Assembly (NCBI GenBank): GCA_940671915.1
Contig: CALNVZ010000174.1
Span: 75,266,199-75,330,198 of the forward strand
Source of the DNA: Paracentrotus lividus
Lineage: Eukaryota > Echinodermata > Echinoidea > Camarodonta > Echinidae
Length of the DNA: 64,000 nucleotides
Direction: 5' to 3'
In this document: one piece after another, positions 50,040 through 60,933 of the stretch
Layout of the letters: each line of letters starts with the position of its first letter
How positions within the stretch are numbered: position 1 is the first letter of the stretch
Position numbers and translations under genes: made by a program
The notes under the pieces: generated by a model
Told to the model about the DNA's origin: nothing
Databases searched by the model: none
Seen by the model: the letters and a program-made list of their open reading frames with translations, nothing else

Positions 50040-51064
50040 CATTTCACATAATTCTTGCTCGGGGTCCATTCTCCTCCCATTTCACTGCGATCCACAATCT
50101 TTCCTTCTGCCGCGAACAAAGAGAAACAGAGACAAGCACTGTAAGAATTCACACTATTATGACTAGGGATTTAGTGAACTTTTGCAGTTTACCTGCACGG
50201 TCGAGGATTAGGACGAAAATAATGAGTGTTATGGAATTCTAAAAGCTTTAACCTTGTTAATAAAGCATGAAAAGAAGCCGATTTTTGATCTGCCCGATAA
50301 AGATTTTCTAATATCATAATATAATCTGATATAATGATCCGTTCCTGTTTTCAATCTTGCCTTTGTTAAGGTAATCATGGTAATGTATTAGTTAGAGTTA
50401 TGAAACAGGGTCGTCGCTGACAATGCTGATCTAATGTTTTTATTCATTAAATTTGTCGGCACTCCTCCTCTCCCCTTGTGCCGAAAACAACCAAAATTAA
50501 AGTCATCACGTGGCATAAAAATGTCCAGCCTCTACTTAGCCACAAAAAGAAAAATAATAAAAAAAAAATAACCAGCCTTCCCCTCACCTTCTCTCTCCCT
50601 TTCCCCCTCACCATCAACTTCACCAAACTAAGCTTTGTCATATCACCACGCCTCAGTAAGCCGATGATGTTTTCTTTCCGTCGCACAGGACACCCTCGCT
50701 GATATAACCCTTGTCATACCAGAAAGACCCGTCTTTAAATCCACATTAGAACGCACAGGAGCTCACGTTCCTGCGAATGGAAAGTTATTGGTCTGTTTAA
50801 AGCTGTTGTGCCTGGGTATGATTGGGGATGTATAGTTTATTTAGTTTGCATCGTGATTACATGGACATGATCACATGACTGGGATTACCTTAAGACCATT
50901 AAGCACTCCCACGTCATTCAAATGTTGAAATTTAGAAACTAAAAGAAGGTATGGAGAAAGAATCGGAGACATTTCTTTCTTATTAATTGCGATCGTGCCG
51001 TCATCAGTCCATGGTCTGACACCACATATCCAATGACCCTAGCAAGAACGTGGATTACCTTAAC
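49143..51064. other. Non-coding stretch with T runs
   Basis: A CT run at about 49380-49399 and a 31-base T run at about 50009-50039. Overlapping frames at 49909-50242 and 50447-50702 are low-complexity or unrecognised. Confidence 0.45.
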
Positions 51065-51065
51065 C

Positions 51066-51100
51066 ATGGACCTAATACGTCATAGGTATTAGGTCCATGC
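51066..51100. repeat. Perfect 14-bp hairpin with 7-base loop
   Basis: CATGGACCTAATAC pairs exactly with GTATTAGGTCCATG around the loop GTCATAG. The stem is too short for a typical microRNA precursor. It could be a cruciform or a very small decayed palindromic element. Confidence 0.7.
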
Positions 51101-52084
51101 CTTCACCCACGCCATGGACATGTTGAAAAGCAAAAGCAATAAGAGATGATTGGAAAAGATTCGTGAACATTCGTGTGTGACCGTATGATTTTTGTCTTCA
51201 AGCATGTCAAGTGTGACGGATTTGGAATGAATAATATAAACGGGATATAAGTGCGAAAATAAACGGGAGGGACAGGCTGACGAGTATAAAACAGAAGCCA
51301 TAATGAAAAAAAGGGGTAGGTAGATAGATCCTGCAAACATCTTCTTTTCCAACATGTCTAAATGGAGGGAGATTGCATCTCTCTGTTCCGGGGGAACGTT
51401 AATAATTGTGGACATTTTGTCCTCTTTCATTTCTTTCATGACCCTCTCCTTTGAGGAGATTTAAATCAGACTTTGAGGGAACGAACGTGCTTGACCAATG
51501 ATTTCCTGATAACATACCCTCAACGACACAACAGATGAGACCCATACAAAGACAAGACGTCCATATTGAATAACATGCCTCGGGTTTGATAAGCAGAAAG
51601 TCTTGATGTTTAGATGGTCTGAGGGAGAGGTGTTTGCTTTTATATTATTGCTAAGTAAATGAGCTATACTGTCAACAACTCCCAAAGTTGATTTCTCGAG
51701 AAATTCATGTTTGCCAGTTCCAGGAAAGCTGTCTATGCATTTCCTTAATATTTGAGAGGTTGCTCTCGATCTTAAGGAGTCTAAATTGTGCAATTATGCA
51801 CATGCACGATCCGAATATGTCCCGACGGTTTTATCACTGCCTGAAAATTCAACCAGAAACTCACGAAACAAATTTCTTTGGAATATCAGTTTCTAATGTC
51901 ATCGTCATACTGAGCTCAAAAGGTCCTTGCCAGTGCCTTAAAGCTGGGTTAAAGTTTGGTTTAATCTGAAATTAAACTTTCAAAATTGAATTTACTTTGG
52001 GATAACATGAAAATTATGTGATAAGACACATATCACTCGAAAAAATGAGATCTAAGAGGTGCAACAAAATAAATTTATAGACTA
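51101..52084. other. Non-coding stretch, no gene recognised
   Basis: Overlapping short frames on both strands (51089-51969) show no domain I recognise. Confidence 0.4.
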
Positions 52085-52287
52085 AAGGGGCTGTCCTACT
52101 GGAGGCGATCGTTGTTGCGACAACTGGCGATCTTGTTATCGTGAGTGTGGTAGCAATTTGTTGTTGTAGCCTAGCTTAGATAGAGTCGTATATAGGTTTA
52201 TAATCGCCTTTTTAAAGCCGAACTCCTTATAATTATGACATTCTCAGGTTGTCGCCACAACGATCGCCGCCTGTGGGACAGGCCCTT
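52085..52287. mobile_element. AAGGG-ended inverted-repeat element (203 bp)
   Basis: Left AAGGGGCTGTCCTACTGGAG... matches the complement of the right end (AAGGGCCTGTCCCACAGGCG...) over about 40 bases with about five differences, including GGCGATCGTTGT. TA lies immediately outside both ends (52083-52084 and 52288-52289), as in Tc1/mariner-type insertions. No coding capacity. Confidence 0.8.
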
Positions 52288-52289
52288 TA

Positions 52290-54113
52290 TATCAAAAGCG
52301 GGGTCCCGTCACATTAGATAATACATTGTTTGCGATGGGATATGTTTTTATAATCGTTAAAGTTTGTCCATTAGAAGGTAAAAATGTAAAAAAATAAATA
52401 AAAAAAAATGAAAAGGAAAGCTTGAAAAATATGAATACAGCTCGAGCCCTTTATTTCAGAATGTTTATACAATTTACAGGGACCCAATCTTTTATATAAA
52501 ACATTTTTGTAAAAACTATTATGCACATTTTTTTGGCAATGGATTTTAGATCTCATTTCAAGTAGTATCTGTCAAACCATTTTTTTTTAATTTTTATTCT
52601 ACCCCAAAATAGAATCATATATTTCAATATTATACGGTATTTTTAGATTTACCAAGACTACATCCTGGCTTTAAGGAACGAGAAAGAACGTGTGTAGAAC
52701 TAGTGTGCAAGTGGTAAAACCTTTACTCGAATGTTTGAATTGGGCGGGTTATTTCACTTCAACATTCAGGGATACAGGAGTCATGAATTTAAAGTGGTTT
52801 TGAAGAAACAAAATAATTGAATTTCTGGCGTCGCAGTCGTGATCCAACCAAAAGACCCCTTGTCATGTGTTTGCCAAATTAGGCCTGTTTGCCGGGTTCA
52901 TTCCGACCAATGGGACCAATAAGGGACATTCAGTTTGTGTTTAAGTTGTAACGCGTAATAATGTGGAAATATGAGGAATATATTAGTTTGAGTTACCCCC
53001 TTTCAATAGGACAGTTGAATTTTCAACCACCATTCAGGTAATCTCCAATACATATTTATTCAACGCGTTCATATTCAAGATCGAATTTGATATCTCGATA
53101 TTCAAAAGTGGGAGTGCTTTCATGAAATCCCAACACAGGAGTTTGTTGCGGTTAATCCTTGCAGGGTTTGTCCACCCCCAGGTTTGTCATAGTTTCTTGA
53201 CCATTTTGGCAGTCGTCAGTTCAAACTCATCCCAATCACCATTGGTCAGTTTAATTCAGAGTATTATGATGGGGTTTGTTATTCTCGTTTTCTATTCTTT
53301 ATCCTGTAAATACCGTATCAGCTGTGACATTGATAAACATGTTCAGAGTTTAAACTGAAATATAAACTTAACATAGATAAAAAGGTGAACTTTGTATTGT
53401 GAATATTGGTATCTGCTGCTTAGGCCTGTGTAAACAGTTCGTTACATAACAAAATACCATAATACCTCCTTCAAATATATCAAACACTGTTTCAAAGTAA
53501 ATCCCATTTTTTGTGCTACCTGGTCTTCAAATAATTCTTCTCTTTTTTGGCTCTCTCTTGTTTTGTTTTGTTTTGTTTTGTGTATACCGCTCCGAATGTA
53601 TGCAAAATCTATTTAAAGCTTCTGATGATTGTAAAAGCAACATTTATTACTACAGTATTGTATTGTAATGAGAAAATACGTGCATTGCCAGGGGCCCCCA
53701 TCGATCAGAACAGGCCTATGGTAAATGAGGCTTCAATTAACACCTTACTCGTAGCCTATGGTGCAAATAATAATTATCATGGTCACAACATACCAGACGT
53801 TAATCTTGCACCTCTCTGCGTCTGGTGTGGGTTTCTATTTAGCGCGTTTTTTTTTTTTTTTTTTTTTTTTTTTTGCACGTAGGAGGCACAACATGAGTGA
53901 GAGTGCTTTATAACTGCATAAATTGAGCCAAAGAGAGCATGAGCTTTCGATCGTAGAATAATCTTAGTCAGAGACAAAATGACAAATATGTACAGCAAAC
54001 AATGGTAAACTAATACCAGCAAAAGAAATTGCAGGATTGTTCAGGCGGTGGACGCCGGCTGCAAAAACGCACTTTCAAAGCACGAACGGCCTGGTGTGAC
54101 CATAACGTTCTAT
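52290..54113. other. Non-coding stretch with T run
   Basis: A T run at about 53847-53874. Frames 53122-53358 and 53547-53882 match no known family. Confidence 0.45.
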
Positions 54114-54117
54114 ATTA

Positions 54118-54363
54118 GGGTGATTCCATGCTTTTGTTGTTTTTGTCTTTTTGTTGTTTTTTTTCTGTTATTTCTGTGTCCCGTACGACACACTACAATT
54201 TCTCATTGTTCTTGTAAAGAATATTTAATATAGTCAATTAAAGTCTTGGTTCTTTTGCCCCTTCAGGCACTACTTGAGGATCAATATCAATCAAGAAATT
54301 ATTTCTTTGTTAAAGATATAAAATGTTGTCAAAATGTCCCGTACGCACAGCATGGAATCGCCC
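54118..54363. mobile_element. GGGYRATTCC element, short form (246 bp)
   Basis: Termini GGGTGATTCCATGC and GCATGGAATCGCCC are inverted and flanked by a 4-base duplication ATTA (54114-54117 and 54364-54367). TGTCCCGTACG occurs twice (54177-54187 and 54335-54345), the second near the right terminus. Terminus style and duplication length match 33334-35306, but the repeated motif differs. Confidence 0.8.
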
Positions 54364-54367
54364 ATTA

Positions 54368-57300
54368 CATGAATAGGGGTATGCGTACATTTAAAGGGAC
54401 GTATAATTGATAAAACATGGGGAATTCACCTTATCTCGGGTGAAATGATAACATTCCAATCAGAGCCCGGCGTGTTGCGTAATCTCCAGGCGTCAGGGTG
54501 TCTGGAGTATAATCCTTCATGGCTAGACTAACTTACCAGAAGTCCGAAGTAAATCTAACCTATGTTTTGTTTTTGAAATGGAGCATTATGCAAGTCCTCT
54601 CTTTGAATTAATATGAAGAGACCCGTTGAGAGTCTATAAACTAATCCGAAGCTATTGACCATATTGACTTACTGAATTCGGCCAACTTCGTCATGTTCGT
54701 GCTGTCCGAATGTTAATCACCAGTAGGCCGACCCTTGCGTAAGCCTCACTGTAGATTGTGTATGAGTCAATGGAGCTCAAGAAAAACGCGCATTCCCCAC
54801 GATCTCCGACTTGCGAGGGCCTTTAAGTACTTTAACACATGCGTGCTGCTGGATGCTTCACTAAGCATGTTGGGAATAAATGTTTTAGTGCTTTATTGGT
54901 GACTGGTATAATGAAATGTATTTATTGATGGTACGCTATTTAATGAGAAAAAAAATGTTATAACATTATCATGATTATACAGTTAAAACTATGTTTCTGA
55001 GTGCGAAGGATGTTTTTGCAATGAACAGGAAGTAAACTTTGCTCTCTAATTGAAATTAGCAAAATTGTCTAATTGTTTCCCATTTTCTCTACTGTTTCTA
55101 TCCATTTTCTAGATTCACGATTTGACAAGAGCCACACCAGAGAACTGACTAGGGAAACACGTCGGCACCGGATGAGAAGAGACAACCATTCACCCTGAAA
55201 AAAGCATTACAGATTGATGAAAGTGATTTTAGAGCCGAGAGAGGGGAAAACGCCATTTTAGACAGGCATAATAGCATCATTCATTTTCTGACAGCCAGCT
55301 CGTAGAACATGCTTTCAAGAGTGGATCAGCATTGCATTTAGCACGTGGGATTAATGGAAGTGGCCTTGTGACTGAACGTGAGGAAGCTAGGGAGAGAGAA
55401 GCAAACACTCGGACGTAGATAAAGAGCATTCTTCGTGATTGGAAGTGGAGCATTTCGAGGTTGAGCTCATATGCGACTTGGAACATTGCTCGGTGGGGAT
55501 CGTCTCGGGAAGCCGTCTCGAGATAAAGTGGTGAGAGTATTTGAAGGTTTACCGCAGCTTTACATTCACCGAAATTCACCATCATCGCTGGGAGCGTCGG
55601 ATAATTATATTGGGACATCTCGGAAGGAAATTACCAAATAAAAGTTATATCCTGAACCGCAATTGATATAATCGCATACGATACAAGGGACGCTGCCTAA
55701 TCATCGACTGTGAATAATTTTAACAACTAGGAAATCACCTGATTAAATTGTGTTTTCTGACTTTGACTACTCACAACACTTTGCTTGGATTTACGTCAGG
55801 GAAATCCCCATATTTGTTTCAACAGGTGATATTGATAGCTGTTTTCAGGATGATTCATATGCGAAACTGTCATTATTGTCATTTTCTTTGAAACTTCCTT
55901 TTGACCTCCGATAACCTATAAAGATGACCACAACGTAATATCTTTTCTAAACACTTTTAGCGAAATTGAGCTGAAAATTTTATTAATATTTTTCACTTTC
56001 GGCAGTATCGTTTTCTCGCGTTCATGAGCGTAGCACCAGAGTAAAGTCGAACACCTTTTTTTGCCATAGATACTAAGTGGGTAATGAACTTGGCTGAATT
56101 TGTTGTTAGTTTTCCTGACAAATCGGGTGTCAACAGGTCCCGACGGAGATGCGAATGTCCCGCTCCACCCATTAACGTATTAACTCAATGTCGGTGAATA
56201 TGATATGTTTGTGCGTTTCTCACTCATGGGAGCCTTCCTAGTGATGACCTAATGCGAGAATAATGGGCTGGAGGATCAAACTCTCATCTCTTGTCTGATT
56301 AAACATTAGGTGAACGAGTAAGCCCCTTAGCCGAAGGGGTGTCATCAACAGTCGAAGGGTGAATTTGATTGTGGGTGCAGTAAGAGGGTGTTGATATTAC
56401 GGGCTACTGTTTGGGGTTCCTGTAACATAACCTGGGCGGTCCTCAAGAAAGATTCATTTGTTTCGTCGCCTCATCGTTTCTGGGATTTTATTGGAGAGCT
56501 ATCGAGCTTATCAACCGGAGATGACTTAGGAAGTGTCTTTCATCCGTGTTGATCATTTCATCTGATATACTCGGATCATTCGTCGGCGCCAAGGTGTGAA
56601 TCAGTGTAAAGTACATCTCATGATTTTGAGATTTCCTCGTGACATGTGTATCTTGTTCCTAAACATGAAAAACTAAAACTACGAAAAGGTTTGTGAAAGT
56701 ACAAAAGGATTTTGTAAAGCGACAGCAGATTCTGCTTAGCCGGGCTGGAATAAACTGTGGCTTTCGAACATTTCAAAATTACTAGCAGCATAACAATACT
56801 TGAATCGACGTGAATTTTATAAAAGGGGACCACAAAATTGAAAAGCCACAGTAGAGACAAGGATAAACTGTATGCCCTACTCGGATTTTTTAAGGAATTA
56901 TTATCCCGAACAAAAACCAAACACCAAACCCTTATGGAGTAACCTGGCTTCAGTCACGTCAAAAAGAAAGGTAAGCATGTAGCAGAGAACTGACCACCAA
57001 AGTATAAACACCATAGCCCTTTAACATGAATAGTTACAGTGAATTGAGAATTGACAATGGCCAATAAGAATCATTTTTCATCCATAGGGGTCTTTTATCA
57101 ATTATTTTTCCCCTACCTATTTTGAAGTTTGGGGTAGTTTTCAATTATTTGAGGACAAATAACAGAATGAATTCTCAATTATTTGGCTTTGAGTGCTTGG
57201 TCCGACTAGGTCCTTCTTTCTTCAAGGAATTAGTATCCATTCTGAAATACTTTTTTATTCTCCGTTTATACCTTGAGCGAAAATGATACCGTTGCATTCA

Positions 57301-58600
57301 ACAGGTTGCATTTCCTACTTCGGGAATTACTGTCCTGTGGTGATACAATACCAGCGACTATGCAATTCAATTCAACTTGATTTCATGGATATCATTTTTT
57401 TATTTTTTTTTATTCCAATTTAATAGGATCAAACGACTTTTTCATTTGCTGAACGTGCGCATTTCCGAAAACCATCTAGGGAGGAAACCTTAGAATTTCT
57501 CAACCCATTTTCCACCCTCAGCGCTTTGCACTTGAGCTATTTAAGGGTACACGCGCCTCATAAAGACATACACAGTAAAGAAACCCTTCTGAATGTGGTA
57601 ACAAAGTGGTCGTCGTTCGCGGCCACATTCTCACTTTTATTTTCTTCAGTGAGCTCTCACACCTCGACGCTCATGTTCGATTAGAATGAAATTTAAGACG
57701 TCCTTATCTGGAGATTGAACCATCAAGAGGGGATACTTAAGATTGAGTGACGTCACAATTGGGGAATTAAAAACCACATCGCACCACATGATATAATAAA
57801 AGCTAAAAAGTGTTTTCAAAAAATTTTACAAATTTTTACATATTGGCTGCGGGACTTGCAAATTCAATAAACATTGAAAAGGGGTTGATTCTATTAGATT
57901 GATGGACTGTGGTTCTATCTGTCTTTATGGGCAGTGGATAACAGGCGTATCTTTAAATCATGTTAATGGTGATGAGACTCGTTGGAGAAACTTGCACCGT
58001 CGTTGAGCATGCAGGGTAGAGATAGAGTTGTCGAGTACTTGGGAATGATTTAAAGCCTGTTCCGTATTATTAACCTGTTTTTCTGCTCATACATGGGCTG
58101 TTTAATAACGCCTTTCGGCAACTTTGCATAGTCCTATCATCATTTCCTCACAGATACACTTGTCCCACTATGACCATGCTGATAACAGATCGAACAAACT
58201 TGGATATTTCCACCAATGGGCTAAAGGTCATTGGTTTGACTAGGGTAGTCTCATAATGTTGATCCACATTAAATAGTTACGCGCAGATTAAATTAGAGCT
58301 GATAAAGGCCTAAACTGACATTTATCGGTAATATGCAAATAGTCTAATGACGGCAAGTGGATATGTCTGGATTGCTACCTGGCCTATTCCATTGTTTCAA
58401 TAAAACCGTTCTCCAGTAGTTATCGTTGGCTATGTGATTATCATTCGTTGCGACCATGTTGTGTGGTATATTTGCATAAAACCGAATATCATCGAAATGT
58501 ACTGTTAGTAACCTAGGCTCCACAACGTTCATGAGCAAGTGCTGACTATGATGCTGATACTAGCTGTATTCAGGTTTATCTGCGTCGGTGACATCCAGTG
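54368..58600. other. Long non-coding stretch
   Basis: No element boundaries recognised. Frames 55277-55618 (113 codons) and 56618-56920 (100 codons), both minus, have no recognisable domain. Untranslated exons of the receptor gene could lie here but I cannot place them. Confidence 0.4.
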
Positions 58601-58764
58601 TATAGGCCCTGTTACGACAGGTAATGTCGCAGCGACGCACGTCACACCAACGCATTTACTTCAGCTGGGAACCAACCTTTGACGTCACCATCCGAAAGAC
58701 GTGACTAGGATTCGAACCTCGGTCGGATCCTCACCAGTTTGGGGGTTAATTTCCTCTTTTTTTT

Positions 58765-59494
58765 TATGCCTCCGCCCACCGAAGGTGGTGTCGGAGGCAT
58801 TATGTTTTCGGGTTGTCCGTCCGTCCGTCCGTCCCGTTTGCTCGTTATCGCGATATCTCAAGAACAACTTGAGATTTCAACTTCAAACTTTGGAGATAGT
58901 ATGTATCACCATATTAAGATGATCTGATTAGATTTTGGAGTATGTAGGTCAAAGGTCAAGGGTCACAGAGGTCAAATTGTGAAATCCCATGTTTTTTTTA
59001 TTGAGTTCGTTATCGCGATATCTTGAGAACCATTTGAGATATGAGCTTCAAACTTATAAGTAGTATGTGTCGCTATTAGAAGATAATCTGATTAGATTTT
59101 GGGTTCTGTAGGTCAAAGGTCAAGGGTCACAGAGGTCAAATTGTGAAATTCCGTGTATTGAGTTCGTTATAACGATATCTCAAAAACCATAAGAGATATG
59201 AGCTTCAAACATTAGGGGAGTATTTATCACCATATAAAGATGATCTGATAAGATTATGGAGTATGTAGGTCAAAGTTCAAGGGTCACAGAGGTCAAATTG
59301 TGAAATACCATGTATTAAGTTAGATATTGCCATATGAAGACAATCTATTAGATTCTGTAGTATGTAGGTCAAAATAGCAGGGACTATGATCTGAGAATAA
59401 CATAAGGTTAAAGGTCAAGGTCAAAGATGTCTTTGAAGAAAATGAATAGATGAGTGTGCTATATATTTCTGATCTGGCAATGGCGGAGGCATAT
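58765..59494 (+). mobile_element. Hairpin-headed element with GTCCGTCC run and three repeats
   Basis: Ends TATGCCTCCGCC and GGCGGAGGCATA are inverted. After a short hairpin (ATGCCTCCG...CGGAGGCAT) and a GTCC run at about 58814-58834 come three units of about 150-165 bases, each beginning near GTTATCGCGATATCT. Each unit contains nuclear-receptor half-sites. It is inserted in 58605-59990 and followed by a CGATT microsatellite at 59498-59522. Confidence 0.8.
58946..59295 (+). promoter_or_regulatory. Three clusters of nuclear-receptor half-sites
   Basis: At 58946-58974 and 59110-59138 the order is AGGTCA-A-AGGTCA-A-GGGTCA-CAG-AGGTCA, that is two 1-base-spaced direct repeats and one 3-base-spaced repeat. 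At 59267-59295 one half-site reads AGTTCA. DR1 repeats bind RXR, HNF4 and COUP-TF type receptors, and DR3 binds VDR-type receptors (established). Whether these are bound is unknown. Confidence 0.65.
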
Positions 59495-59690
59495 ATTTCG
59501 ATTCGATTCGATTCGATTCGATTTAGGATTCATCTTGTTCCATAACGTAATAATTTTAAATGATTTTCGTTACTTTCTCTAAATAGGCCTACAAACTGAT
59601 CAGAATCGGACTGAGGTTCGAATCCTAGTCACGGCTTTCGGATGGTGACGTCAAAGGTTGGTTCCAAGACGTAAATGTGTTGTTATGACA

Positions 59691-59947
59691 TTATGCGGCG
59701 GTCACAACTCGTCGTAGGCTACGGGACACGTGCCATCAGCGTAGCCTGCGTTGCATGTACAATGTATGCACAGGTCGTTGATCAATTTCTGCGATTCCTG
59801 CGTTCCTGTAGTAAGGTTATTGTAAAAACTTCCTGCACGTCGTACATGCATTGTACCTACAAGGTACCTCCGCTGCACGAATTTTCTACGAAATCCATCG
59901 TAGGGAGTTGCACGTCGAAGGTACGGCGAGTTGTGACCGCCGCATAA
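59691..59947. mobile_element. Inverted-repeat element TTATGCGGCGG (257 bp)
   Basis: TTATGCGGCGGTCACAACTC at the left and its complement at the right, extending about 26 bases. It is inserted in the right arm of 58605-59990. The overlapping 90-, 89- and 93-codon frames here are its two strands, not genes. Confidence 0.8.
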
Positions 59948-59994
59948 GGCATAGATGCATCGCTGCGACACTATCGATCGTAACAGGCCTTATA

Positions 59995-60867
59995 GTTATC
60001 TGCTACATTCATTGTATCATGCATAAAATTGGCCCACATAAGCCTTCTATGACTACGGAAACATATTGTCACAACTGCCTCTCAAAAATGAAGTATTCAC
60101 AGTCGTCTTTGAGCAAAGCAAAGTTGGACTAATGAAAATGGCGTGATTTTAACTTCAGGATGGTGGAATTGTCCTACGGTTTGCTTCAGAGGCATTCTAG
60201 GTTAAAATCCTTACAGCAAATATCCTCTAACCATGGCTTCCACGAAATTGATTAAAGCTGATTTAATACGGATTTATACGCCCCGGTAAAAAGTGAAGCA
60301 ATCTATCTAGACAGATATTAACCCTGTGTCGAAACCGTAATGGACGAATCGATAATGGGTCGATAGTCTCTAAATACACGCACACACCTTATATGAGATG
60401 ATGCGGATAATTACCTGTCTTGTTTCCAATCATGGTACGGCCCCAAACACGTAGTTGTAAGATCGTGCTTTCTGTCTGTCTGGATGACTGAAAAGCGTGT
60501 CACAGCATTTGGAGTCGTGATTGTAACATTATTTTGTTTTGTCTGGGGAACGTCAAATCAGAAATAAAGTTTTTGAAAATGGCGATGTTAAGCTTCATTA
60601 TGGTTACCTTAGCATGGACAATAAAGAGTAGGCCTTAATTATGCTTTACGTTTCCCCAGTCCTTTCGTGGTCCATAGACAGATATCCTGATTGATCTATC
60701 AAATGCAATATATGTTTTTTTTTCTTCGGAATTGCCAGATATTTGTTCTTATTTCCAAAAGGCTCAGAACGATATTTCGAATAATTAGTAATCGTAATGG
60801 TATAGATGATGATTGTAACTTTGTATATTTTGATAGTTTACTTCTAAGGTGTTTCGATGACAACTAA
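59995..60867. other. Upstream region of the receptor gene
   Basis: Likely intron or promoter-proximal DNA for the receptor. No TATA box or first exon could be assigned with confidence. Confidence 0.4.
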
Positions 60868-60893
60868 TCTCTCCATGTTTTATTTTCTTTCAG
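60868..60893 (+). promoter_or_regulatory. Probable 3' splice site of a 5'-UTR intron
   Basis: A T-rich tract ends in CAG at 60891-60893, with a possible branch-point CTAAT near 60864. The receptor ATG lies 41 bases downstream, after a short CAT-trinucleotide run with no earlier ATG. This suggests one or more untranslated 5' exons further upstream that I could not locate. The alternative is that transcription starts close to the ATG and the site is unused. Confidence 0.55.
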
Positions 60894-60933
60894 CTGATTC
60901 TGCAATCGCATCTCTATCATCATCATCATCATC

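Larger units (their letters stand above)
58605..59990. mobile_element. TGTTACGAC-type element, interrupted copy (1386 bp)
   Basis: Ends GGCCCTGTTACGACAGG and the complement AGGCCTGTTACGATCG are inverted, with TATA on both flanks (58601-58604 and 59991-59994). Each arm has TGACGTCA (58680-58687 and 59646-59653) and a B-box-like GAGGTTCGAATCC (58708-58720 minus; 59613-59625 plus). Two other elements are inserted, at 58765-59494 and 59691-59947; the 307-bp copy at 45339-45645 lacks both. Confidence 0.85.

Noticed and set aside
51066..51100. microRNA precursor
   Set aside because: The stem is only 14 base pairs, shorter than needed for a 22-nucleotide duplex.
55277..55618. 113-codon minus-strand frame
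   Set aside because: It is longer than most here but has no known domain, splice context or conserved neighbour. It is consistent with chance.
59675..60132. Three overlapping frames of 89-93 codons on both strands
   Set aside because: They mostly overlap the TTATGCGGCGG inverted-repeat element; the two strands look alike because of its symmetry.
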